64,000 nt of DNA, taken from contig JAYKYS010000018.1 of NCBI GenBank assembly GCA_036924285.1, forward strand, positions 2,852,001 to 2,916,000, in the 5' to 3' direction. Under the pieces are notes generated by a model. That model saw only the letters and a list, made by a program, of their open reading frames with translations. It did no database searches and was not told the origin of the DNA. The number at the start of each line of letters is the position of its first letter. Position 1 is the stretch's first letter. The translations under genes were made by a program, and so were the position numbers. Of this stretch, positions 1 to 9,515 are shown piece by piece. Origin of the DNA: Asterella californica. Taxonomy: Eukaryota; Streptophyta; Marchantiopsida; Marchantiales; Aytoniaceae.

Positions 1-332
1 AGAGAATCCAAATCAACGGTGAGGTGCACTCTAGCACTCTTTATGACTGTAGCCTTTCTTGCTTGTAACTTACGCGCGGCTAGATTGATGATGGTTTGGA
101 TAATTCAGAGGTCGCTTTCGTGCATTCCTTCTGAAAGCAGCTCGCTTATGCTCTATTTTGAGCAATTGAAGGTCGCTTCTGGCAAGTGCATGCGCACTAA
201 TCCAATGACTTTCTTGGTCACGCCCTCCCCAAGCTTGTACATACAAAATTATCGTCACCAATTGCAAGGCTTGCAAGGAGGCCTACTATAGATTCAATGG
301 TACAGATTTTGAACTTCTATCTCTCTTTCCAG

Positions 333-579
333 GATAGAGTTCGATCATATAGATGTACATTAGTTTTGTCAACCAACAGCAAGAAGTTATATTTTGCTGA
401 TACTTTAGCTGGTCATCTCGACCAAATTCTCAAGAACAATGAGAAGTTCAACGAGAAACTTGCCACGTGTACATATCATTTGTACAAAATTATTGTTGAA
501 CTGAATTCTGCACGCAGTTATTTCTTGGATTTGTGTACTGAGCCTTACTCGCGGTTTGAGTTATACTGGAAAATTCCAG
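333..579 (+). CDS. Candidate host exon (left-arm copy)
   Basis: The stretch is open in one frame and is preceded by a pyrimidine-rich acceptor-like sequence (ctctctttccag, ending at 332). It is followed by a good donor-like sequence (CCAG then GTGCGT at 580). The ORF that contains it runs from 297 to 596; its 99-residue translation is identical to that of the mirror ORF in the right arm, and both splice-like edges are kept. The peptide is not one I recognise. It has no transmembrane run or obvious catalytic motif. The frame is phase 0 at the acceptor and leaves one base at the donor. It could be an internal exon of a gene duplicated with the palindrome, or an ORF preserved by chance because the duplication is recent. 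Confidence 0.3.
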
Positions 580-2038
580 GTGCGTGGTTTAATTGATCAA
601 CAGCCTGAGCGAATCTCGTAAATTGACATCAAGTTCTGTGACTCAAGCTGTTGGTGATCTTCAGTTTAGTTGATTCATTGGTCTTGAAATCGAAACTCTT
701 ATAGTTCTGACGTTCTATCTAGAACTTTTCTTCTGTTAGATGTGATCATGAATCTGTCGAAGAGAGCTACCTATTGCACATAATGCATGCAGATTACCAT
801 ATATATACTACGGCTGCGGTGGACGGATCTAGCCGAGCTCATAATCCCGTACATCCGGGAGCTTAGCTAGAACACTATTTACTGCTATCACACTGAAGAA
901 ATTAATATGACAGTAACTAGACTATTAAGTGTCCAAAAATATTCGGACTAGTACTCCAGCTTTTCTAGCTAGAACTACAGAGCTACGTTTCGTTAGCCTG
1001 GCCGGCCACGACGATTTCGAATTGATCTATGTGACTTTCTGCCAGTTACCTCTTTATCCGGGATCCATTGGGTCCCAAATCATGGTCATGCATGCTTAGC
1101 GCTAATGTATACATACTTGAGGGTATATATATAAGTAACTCAGCGAGTGGAGTCCAGGTTAGGTGTCGTCGACGAGATCCTTAAATTCGAGTCCGATGAA
1201 CCCGGTTGAATGGATTCTGTACGTGTTGTTCAAAGCTCCGTTGTACAGATCAGAACTTCAAGACCATCGAACGAGTCGCACTTGTGAACTTCTCGTCAAG
1301 GGATCCGACGTGTTATATATGGATCTTGCAGACCCCCTATCTAGTTCCAGACCTTGAGCGCTAATTATAAAGTGCAATCCGTTCAGTAATTCGCTATGGT
1401 CCACAGGCCCGGACTACCTAACAACAGTTCCTGTAAATGAAAGGTGATAGAGCTTCAATGTTTCTTCAGTGTGGAGTTCATGCATGCTTATAGATTTTAT
1501 TGCCCCGCCATAGAACTATAAGATACACAGGACCCTTGACGATGATCATCCGTGTAATCTTTCTGCAGGCGTTTGAGTCTATCACAACTTTGGCCTAGAT
1601 TTTCTATATCTAGATCCCAACTGGAAAGTACTTAAGTCCTAGATCTGGCCATAGTGTTGCAATTGCAGGTTACAAGGCCGGCCGGAGTAGAAAGTAGAAA
1701 AACTTTGGAAACTGTAGAAAGTACACCATTTCCTAGTTTCAAACCGAGTCTTCATTCACATGATCATGTTCAAATTAGGTACGGTGAACTGACCCGAGTT
1801 TCGACCTCATGGATGACGTTATGCTGACGAAGTTAACGTTCCTACAGTAAGTGCATAAATGTTGTTTATGTGTACGTACTCTATCACCTTTCCCAAACTC
1901 TAATTAACGTTCAGTGCCAGTGAGCACTTCATCAGGCGTTTAATTTGTTGGCATCACTTAGACGTGTCACTGGCAGAATATTCTTGCGGCACCGCGTCAT
2001 GAGCTCGGTAGCTTGCACCATACTCTCCCTCTTCACAG
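580..2038. other. Arm sequence without a clear gene
   Basis: This part of the left arm is highly similar to its mirror. It contains one ORF conserved between arms (1163-1357, 64 residues, differing at one residue near its end), but I see no domain and no convincing splice borders. The rest holds no coding signal that I can support. Confidence 0.4.
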
Positions 2039-2201
2039 GGTTCGTTTCAGTCATGGCTTTGAAGTTCTTGTTCCATGTCGAGGAAGCTTCAATACATCTT
2101 CAGCAAGGCAAGACGCCGCGTTTCAGTTTCCTTGGTCAATTTGTGGAGTTGCTGGACGCGTTTCCATCTTTGTAGCTAATGAGGAGCTAGCACTTGTTTC
2201 T
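2039..2201 (+). CDS. Second candidate host exon (left-arm copy)
   Basis: Acceptor-like ctctccctcttcacag ends at 2038 and a consensus-like donor GTAAGT starts at 2202. In between, the frame set by 2040 is open for 54 codons and ends with a plausible protein segment (GRVSIFVANEELALVS). The mirror copy in the right arm translates identically and keeps both edges. A second overlapping frame (1945-2175) is also open, so the coding frame is not certain. Another ORF conserved between arms lies at 1163-1357, with a single residue difference. If these belong to one gene, it reads left to right here and right to left in the other arm. I do not recognise the product. Confidence 0.28.
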
Positions 2202-3071
2202 GTAAGTGGGTAGGACGTTAGTTAATCTTTGTCGAGGTTCGTGTGACGCAAACTAATGGTGTGGTTCGTACGTGTGACACAAAGTAAAGAGTGGCTCCAT
2301 GAAAAAGATGTTGAACTTCAACATAAATCTCAGTAACTGTGTTTTTCAATGAATCCAACTCTGGGTTATGCATCTGATTCGAATTCTGCATTCGCCTCAG
2401 ACCCTTCAGTATATGGACCGGGATTGGCGTAGCCAAATCCAACTTGTAGTAGATACGACAATTAAACACATACACGAGCCGGAGTAAACTGTTGTTCTAA
2501 CCAACAGAGCAAAGCACCAGCCAGTAGCATCTTTCAAGCAGACTACCCTAAACTGTCAAACATGTAAGAAATATATAAAACTCTCTGAGGATTCTGAGAA
2601 AATCTTGATCTTACCGGTACCAGATTCTAATGTCTATTAGAACGTTATCATCATCAACGGTCAATGCTGCTTAATTTTATATATAATTACTGTCTGAATC
2701 AGATGGTCTATAGAAGGAAGGTCCGACGGAGAACAGAGACCAGATTGAAGGAATGCTACTTAGATCTCATTATAGTTGAGTGGTACACGCTGGGACTGAG
2801 ACACAAAATACTGCATCGAGTCGGGTAAAAGGAATATCATAATGACATACCGCACGTCTTTGTGCGTCACTAACAGGATTCCATCTGCTTCTTGATTCAG
2901 TCGGTGCTTAGCCTAGCGCTCCTCGTAGAGGAAACCAGCGAAGATTTGAGCTGGAAATTCGATACTCTGCATGAGCGTGGAATCGAGGTTTGCATGTCCT
3001 CAAGGATTCAGTAAAAGACATGAACTGTATCCAGGGACGTTCGTTTTCTTATTCGCTCCGTTTCTTTATTT

Positions 3072-3110
3072 GTTTTCCTTAAGGATTCATGGAGAAGCCT
3101 TAAGGAAAAC
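3072..3110. repeat. 13-bp perfect inverted repeat, 13-nt loop
   Basis: Bases 3072-3084 (gttttccttaagg) and 3098-3110 are exact reverse complements around a 13-base loop. The right arm has the same hairpin near 21400-21440 with one mismatch. There is no T-run or gene end beside it that would make it a terminator; the function is unknown. Confidence 0.7.
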
Positions 3111-3653
3111 GCGGATAGAAGCTCTCCTTTCGTTCAAATGCAACACCTTCATCTGCTGAATTCGTTCCAAGGTTAGATCCTGACAGTGTCATGATCAGCT
3201 GCTTGACTGGATGTGGTAGTTCAAAATTAAGAGGACCATTGTAAGCTTCGTACTTCGTAACAATTGCCTACCCTCCTGTCGGAGGGATATATAGCGCAGA
3301 ACGAGTAGTCAAATGACAGCACTTTTCATGATCAAAACTCAGCAGTAATCATTGAACCTTACGCTCACGTCAGTATGGGTCATAAGGAGATCAGACATGT
3401 ACACAGGGCCCAGGGCACTCACGGGCTACGCAGCTAGACTTAAAGATGCATTCATTTTATTTACAGAAACGGCATGAAATCAATAATTTGGATCGAATGA
3501 TGGAAAAATCTGTATACATAAATTCACAACAACGTGCTCCGCACCCGGGATTCTAGATCTGGAGACCTTGAACTCAGCTGGCCGAAGTTGACAACCCCCG
3601 TCAACGATCTACTACTGGTGCACGTGAAGAAATGTTCTTCTATCTAAATCAAG

Positions 3654-3673
3654 ATATATATATATATATATAT
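3654..3673. repeat. (TA)n microsatellite
   Basis: An uninterrupted TA run. The equivalent position in the right arm (near 20845) is shorter, as expected for a slippage-prone repeat. Confidence 0.8.
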
Positions 3674-3783
3674 GATGCTTTGGCCTTGTTATAATTCTCG
3701 AGCTCTACTGGCCACGGGATGATATCCTTCCATGCCAGCAGGGTCTGATCATGAGCTCGAGGGAGTTATCCAGGGAGTCATGG

Positions 3784-3969
3784 ATAAGTTCTATATCGTA
3801 GCTATTAGCTAGCTCTAAGCTATAACATTTTGGGCCGTTATACCTATCAACTCTGCGCATGCGTTAAATTGTGCGTATAAGTTCTATATCATAGCTATTA
3901 GCTAGCTCTAAGCTATAACATTTTGGGCCGTTATACCTATCGACTCTGCGCATGCGTTAAATTGTGAGT
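3784..3969. repeat. 93-bp tandem duplication, left arm only
   Basis: Two adjacent copies, 3784-3876 and 3877-3969, differ at a few bases. Each contains the run agctattagctagctctaa. The right arm carries one copy only (about 20655-20750), so this either arose after the arms separated or was lost from the right arm. Confidence 0.85.
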
Positions 3970-6053
3970 ATGCTTGTTTCAAGTACTCCATCAGCTAGCA
4001 CTTGCCTAGATCTGCTGGGAGCTTCGGATTTGTACATCTGACGTCCACGTAGAAGTGGAAGCCATTGTAATTGCAATTGGGCAGAGATCAGACATGGAGC
4101 ACCCCCCACACCTCGGCCTGTTACCATAGGGGACATGTTCCGGATGGGGACAATCCCTCCATCTTCCCTTCATTCATTCTCGGTCGTACAGATCCAGCTC
4201 CTCGCGATCGCATCTGCATCATCTAGTACTGTACATGTCTATATACATGCTATACATGCTACTTATAGTTGAAGGCTTCTTGGCTCTGTGTCTGTCCACT
4301 TGTTTCAACGTATTCGCTGTGGATGCGGTGTATGCGATCCTCTTCTGCGGTGCATCAGAGTCCATACCTCGAGCACTTTCCAGTTGATTATTTGTATAGT
4401 TCTCTTTCAGTTGGTTCCTTCTGTGGTTGATTTCCCCGCGTGGTGCTCTACCGTACGCTTGTGATCACAATTGAAAGTTAAACTTTCTAGTTTTGCAGAA
4501 AGTTATAGGATAGACAAACAGATGGCCATATGTATATGAACATATATATCTGATCACAATTCAGTGCGGGCTTCGAGAGCGGTACCAAATCAAGCAAGAA
4601 ATGTGAAAGTAGGAAAGAATTTAGCCCTGCTGGGTACTGCAAAGCTGCTTGACAATCGAATCATAAGCCAAATAAAACGAGAACTAGCCTTGTTCATATT
4701 TCATGTCCACTCTTCACAAATCCAGGTTCTGGATCAATCATGGCTCTAATATTGTAGAGACTTATATTACACCATTGTACAACTCGTGTGAGAAATTTCG
4801 TAAACTTCACCAGATATGCTTTTTGAATCAATTAAACGCACTGGAAATCTACAAGGAACGAACCATGCACGAACCGGGAAATAGGTAAGATACTTAAGGA
4901 TTGCTGCTAGAATCAAGAATAAGTAGAGGTGAGTTCGAAGGCGGCAGATATTTTTCTTAGCTCCTTCTTGTTGCTAGTCTGTATTTCTTACATGGTAAAG
5001 ATGTTTGGGAGACGAACGCATATGTAGAGGGCTTAGCTGCCGGTCAGAAGTTGCAATTGGATTGACTACCATCCCAATTCAAGGGGATTGACTGCTTGAG
5101 TTATCAGCTAGCTAGCGATATCGCGAGAGAGTCCCGCCTATGAGCGACTGGTCGATTCCATTGACTCGTTCGATGATAATATAGATCAGCGTTGATTATG
5201 GCCATCCAGATTCGTCTCTAGACTTGACTAATTAAGAAACACAGTCAATATATACGATTGTAGAGCAAAAGTTCTAACTGATACCAATGAGACAGACTTT
5301 AGAATATGTCATATCTGGAACATTTACTCCCATACGCGCGGAAGCTAGACCTGCGGTTACGTTGTTCATGCACATAAAGACGGCCTGATGGTTCGAATTC
5401 CACAATATGTGTGCATCAAGATCTAGAACGCGTAAAGTTTCGGCCCTCCGAATTCTGTTGTTTCCCCGCAGAAACTCGTCAAAAGATGCGCGTGGATCTT
5501 GTCACTGTGGGGGGTCGACTCCTTTCCACTGAGAAAGAGTTCTGAACCAATTACGCGCAGAGGACAATATTCATGATCACAGCTCCAGCTTTTCCTCCGA
5601 GTTCACAGTCACTTTCCAGCTGCGAATCCGGTCTGTACATGTACATGTATGAGCAATTCACTCTGAATGCTTGAATGCTGATTCAGGTGGTAAGCGGCAA
5701 GAAGCTGCGCATTGCCGTGTTCTACGTGGAAAAGCTCCCACTGTGTAAGAATTGGAGCGATTCCCACATATAACAGTGTTGATTGAACTCTTTGCCAGAC
5801 GATGCCAAACGGAAGGACGTTGGAGCCTTCTCGTCGTTCGTTTCATTTGAGCGTTTTATGTTCAAGCGTGTTGGAAGCTAGACGCGTGACTTGATCCTAC
5901 AGCTACTAAGCGAGTGCTGGCGGATCCGGAACCGCAAGCTTCTGATCCAATAGACACCTCCATGAGCAGCAGTGAGGAACATTAGTTTCAGCTTAATCCA
6001 GTCGTTTCTTGACTTTGTTTGGCTAAAATTGATGTCACTGTGGGTGCTATATT

Positions 6054-6282
6054 TATTAGAATATTGTACAATTATGAAACCTCTTTTCCAGTAACCAGTT
6101 CAGGTTATTATGTGGTGAACTTTTGTAAGTTCACCAAGGTCAAGACCAAGAGTATATTATTCAGACCCAACGTCATTGTACATTATTGAGTAATCTATTT
6201 ATTTGGTTCTGTCCACACTTTCTCACACTCTCATATTGTCCTTATGCTTTTGCTTTGTTGATGCACTAGCACAATAGCATAG
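6054..6282 (+). mobile_element. Copia A 5' LTR (degraded)
   Basis: The sequence from 6054 (TATTAGAATATTG) matches, in reverse complement, the LTR at 17677-17917, which starts TGTTAGAATACTG on the minus strand. The shared part includes the segments around gtaagttcaccaaggtcaag and cactctcatattgtccttat. The 3' end is unclear because similarity fades after about 6247; 6282 is estimated from the length of the other LTR. No initiator-Met primer site is readable downstream, unlike copia B and C, so that region has mutated. Confidence 0.7.
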
Positions 6283-6420
6283 GCACTAGGTAGGTCTTCG
6301 GTCTTTACATGAGAGCAATTGGAGGATGTTTCAACTGCTGCGAGAAAGACCCTTCACACACCCAGATTCTGTACCTTTGCTAACAGAATTTCATCGTTCC
6401 AACAATCAATCTGATATAGA

Positions 6421-6650
6421 ATGTCTGCCCCCTTTGACACCAAAGGCTGGGCTAAGTTCGACGGCACATATTTCACGCTTTGGAAACATAAGATAACATT
6501 GCGGTTCAGGGCCCATGGCATTCTTGATATCAAGTAAGGGAACGTGCAAAGACCACGTGCCACTACACCCGGAGGTACTGCAGTACCCATCCCTCCCCCT
6601 GCTACCGGACCCAGCAGCATCGTAGATTGGGATCAGCGTGATGTTAACGC
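6421..6650 (+). pseudogene. Copia A gag, N-terminal part, cut by gypsy insertion
   Basis: From the ATG at 6421 the translation reads like the start of copia C gag: both contain the run KGWAKFDGTYFT followed by W-KHK. An in-frame TAA at 6535-6537 breaks it. The frame resumes with a P-A-TGP segment and DWDQRDVNA, matching the copia C counterpart EWDRQSKNA. It stops at 6650 where the gypsy element enters. The reading frame continues on the far side at 16534. Gag would form the virus-like particle of the retrotransposon. This copy is dead. Confidence 0.85.
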
Positions 6651-8322
6651 TGTCGAGGCGAGAGTTTCCTGGGAAGGGCGAACCTTCTAGCTGTGATACG
6701 ATCGTGAAGAAGAGGACGAAAACCTCACAAGGAATACGGATCGTAAGAAAAACACACCACCACGTTCTCGATCTGGCCAAGATAAAAACACACAGCGTGC
6801 AAGTAGATCTTCAACTCCAGATCATTCAGATTTGCAAAGCTCACGTTCAGTAACTCAGAATATCAGAAAATTGCTCCTGTGAACCACCAGCGCGTTCACC
6901 TAGAAGCTTCTCGTTTTCTTTTCAGAAAGATACACGTACAAGTTCTTGGTCTTCTCTCTACTCGATTCTGCTCTCTACTCTCAATCCCTCGATATCAAAA
7001 ACTCTGATCAGACAGAAGTTCTCTTCAGACGTAACCTCTGTGTAAAATTTCTCTCCTCAGCTCTACTGTTTCTCTCTACTCGATAGCTCCCGCACGGTAA
7101 ACTCTACACTGCTCGATGATCGGCAAACTGCGATAATGCGATAATTCGCCAATGGACTGAGAATTCTCTCTCTGGAGTACACCCCTCTGGGTTTTCCTCC
7201 ACCCTACGTAACCTTCAGTGTCACCTGGCAGGGGAAAAAGACGCCCTAAACAGATGGCAGCAGAAAAATAAATCACTGATAATATATCTACACGTAAGAA
7301 GACTATTTCACTAAGCCTTCAGTGTCACCTGGCAGGGGAAAAAGACGCCCTAAACAGATGGCAGCAGAAAAATAAATCACTGATAATATATCTACACGTA
7401 AGAAGACTATTTCACTAAGCCTCGCAGGTTCATCTGTACGGACGGCCACCGTCTCGGCTGTACAGTCAGTATCTGACATCTCCACTCGAAGTAACTCCAC
7501 CACGGCTACCTCTGGCCACCGAAATCACCTCGTTCTGACACGTGGAGCTCGAGTTATCATCATTGTCGTTTCCCGGCCCCCTTAAACTTTGAATTATCCC
7601 GCCAACCCGAAGGTGAGAGGTCCATTTCGAAACCCGGTGGTAATCTCCCTCTAGCATCCACACTAGGTGACTGCACTAGTGCAGGGGTAGACGGAGGCGT
7701 CCCGCATTCACGGTACGTTTAAGGGACATCTAGTGTCCCGCCCCTAGGCAACTTGGTGCCCCTCATATTCCCCCGAAGGGGCCAGCCTACTCCAAGCCGA
7801 TTGTGAGTCTGAAGGGATTTGATCCGGAGACCTCCTCCCTACAAGTTTCTCAGCTACACCACGGAAGCTGATCTCACAACTGGTTTTGAAGACCAGTTTC
7901 TAAGCTAATATGCTAGAAAGCTGTGGTATTTCATCTTTCTTTTGCTAACACGAAGTGCCATAACTTTCTCTAAACATGCTCTTTTTGTACATTTCGAATT
8001 TCAAACAAATACTACATACCATAATCTACATGAGAAAAATCTAAAAAGTATTTTTCGAACTCACTCTGATTTATGGTAAATTTCCCGGTATCAGAAATCT
8101 TGTAGAATAACTCCAAGTAACTTTTCGCCTGCAACTCCGTTCGTAACTTTTGAACATACCACGGTGATCAGCGCGACGAGACCTACGCCGTGGTGTTTTC
8201 AGATTTTCGAATGGACACTTCCTCCAGAATCGACTTCTCTGAGGTCTTAGCTTCACTTAGAGAGACTAACTTCTAACTGAGAGATGAATTATTCACTATG
8301 TGGAATAATTCACATCACGACA
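6651..8322 (-). repeat. Gypsy LTR, 3' copy of the minus-strand element
   Basis: Direct repeat of 14644-16534. It carries a private 104-bp tandem duplication (units at about 7210-7313 and 7314-7417, each with ccttcagtgtcacctggcag). It lacks the roughly 330-bp block found at about 15481-15810 in the other LTR. The single-base identity elsewhere is high. Small ORFs on the minus strand are parts of the LTR and are not supported as genes. Confidence 0.95.
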
Positions 8323-8340
8323 TCCACCCCCTCCAAACCT
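8323..8340 (-). promoter_or_regulatory. Gypsy polypurine tract
   Basis: On the minus strand the sequence directly before the 3' LTR reads ggtttggagggggtgga. A purine tract in this position primes plus-strand DNA synthesis in LTR retrotransposons. A near-identical tract recurs at 49878-49900. Confidence 0.8.
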
Positions 8341-8368
8341 GCACATCCTCTGGCATGTGCCAACCTCT

Positions 8369-9451
8369 TCATCCTTCTGTTTGTTCTTCTTCATCGTCAC
8401 TCTCCTCCGCCTCAGCCTCTTCAGTAGCCGAGTTGTCTTCGTCCCTTGGCATCCTCTGCTCAGACTCCAGAAAGTTGAACAAATCTACTGATCCTCCACG
8501 TTGTTTGAACAACTTCACGCGTTTGCCAGCCACAGATAGTTTTAAAGGAGTACCATCTAGCTCTCGTAAACTATAAGTGGCATTCTCATACACATCTAAC
8601 ACAACATAAAGCCCGAACCATCTTCGCGAGAACTTACGAAGTGTAGAATGCTGGTTCTTCAGCGTGCTATCATACACTAGAACCCAATCACCAACACGTA
8701 TTGGCTTTGGTCGTAGTCGATGAGTCTTGTCGAAACGTTCTTTGTTTCTGACTCGAGCCACCTTCAATTTCTCTTGCGCCTCAGCAAGATCCTCCTCCCT
8801 TCGCTCCAACTGCCTAGTTCGTAAAGCAAGGAGTGAAGTATGATCTATATCATCTTCCCACGGTAGCGTAGCCCACATAGGGAAGTCCTCCTCAGCAGGC
8901 ATGATCGGTTTCTGCCCCAACATAAGCTCAACTGGCATATACCCAGTCGTGGTACAGTGTGTAGTTCTATCAGCCCATAAAGCAAATGGAAGTAGTCTCG
9001 GCCATTCTCTAGGCCTACCATCACATGCTTTCACTAAAGCGTGAACAATAGAAAGGTGTCCTCGTTCACTCTTACCAATCCCTTCTGGATTCATGGCAGT
9101 AGTAAGTCGAAGCTTTACTCCATAACGAGCAAAGAACTCCTTCGCTTCTGCACCTCTCAACTCGCCCCTATCTGCTCGTAATCTTCCAACAGATCCATAA
9201 CGACAGATAATATCTTCCAGCACGAATCTACATATGTTCTCTGTAGTCTTCGTTCGCAGTGCTCGTCCCTCCACGTAGTTGGAGAGATCTTCTCGAGCTA
9301 ACACCAAGTAGCGCATCCCCCACAGTCCCGGCGGCATCATCACAAGATCAAGGACCCACGAAAAATGAATACTAGGTGGGTAGGTAGGTACAAGTCCATC
9401 TCTGTAACGGATTTTTAGAGTAGAACTGGCAGTGCAGACACGACCCAACAA
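8369..9451 (-). pseudogene. Gypsy integrase core and C-terminal part
   Basis: This 360-residue frame carries the integrase catalytic triad: D in the run SWVLDLV (about residue 35), D in LRADRGE (94) and E in GKSERGH (129), the last two 35 positions apart, as in D,D-35-E integrases. A C-terminal segment (KPIRVGDWVLVYDSTLKNQ through RRWFGLYVVLDVYENATYSL) resembles the gypsy integrase SH3-like tail. The protein ends with an acidic stretch. The preceding HHCC zinc domain is encoded in another frame: the last His pair lies at the end of the RT ORF. A CLHC pair appears after a TGA (9516) and a TAG near 9485, followed by a frame change near 9420. The family's integrase should be fused to RT/RNase H; here the fusion is broken. 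Confidence 0.88.
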
Positions 9452-9515
9452 AATCCACTACGTCTTGATACAAACCCTTCCACTAGTATCGCTCCTTCAT
9501 CTTCGTGTATGTAGC

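Larger units (their letters stand above)
2202..5803. other. Inner left arm, no recognisable gene
   Basis: Short ORFs occur, but they are not conserved as proteins between the two arms: indels break the frames. The segment includes the empty target site for copia B (tccaa at 2354-2358), a (TA)n run, a 93-bp tandem duplication and a hairpin, listed separately. No RNA gene was seen. Confidence 0.5.
1..6053 (+). repeat. Left arm of a large imperfect palindrome
   Basis: Bases 1-5804 are the reverse complement of 18880-29692, once the copia B insertion in the right arm is removed; position 1 pairs with 29692. The match is near identical over the first 2.3 kb and somewhat more diverged inward. The segment 5805-6053 has no partner in the right arm but is recognisable in the third copy near 52815-53090, so the original unit ran to at least 6053. 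No transposase or reverse transcriptase reading frame is visible, so this looks like a segmental duplication rather than a named transposon. The arm begins at the window edge and may continue upstream. Confidence 0.9.

Noticed and set aside
19..291. Plus-strand ORF of 90 residues in the left arm, and a minus-strand ORF in the same place
   Set aside because: It is conserved in both arms, but both strands are open, no splice or domain evidence favours one, and arm identity alone explains the conservation.
5658..5846. ORF MKRTTRRLQRPSVWHRL... found in three places (5658-5846, about 18854-19069, 53033-53221)
   Set aside because: The repetition follows from the three copies of the arm unit. The frame is altered by indels in the right arm, so coding constraint is not shown.
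8298..8576. Plus-strand ORF over the gypsy 3' end
   Set aside because: Antisense to the integrase C-terminus and polypurine tract; Ser-rich by codon reversal of the acidic tail.
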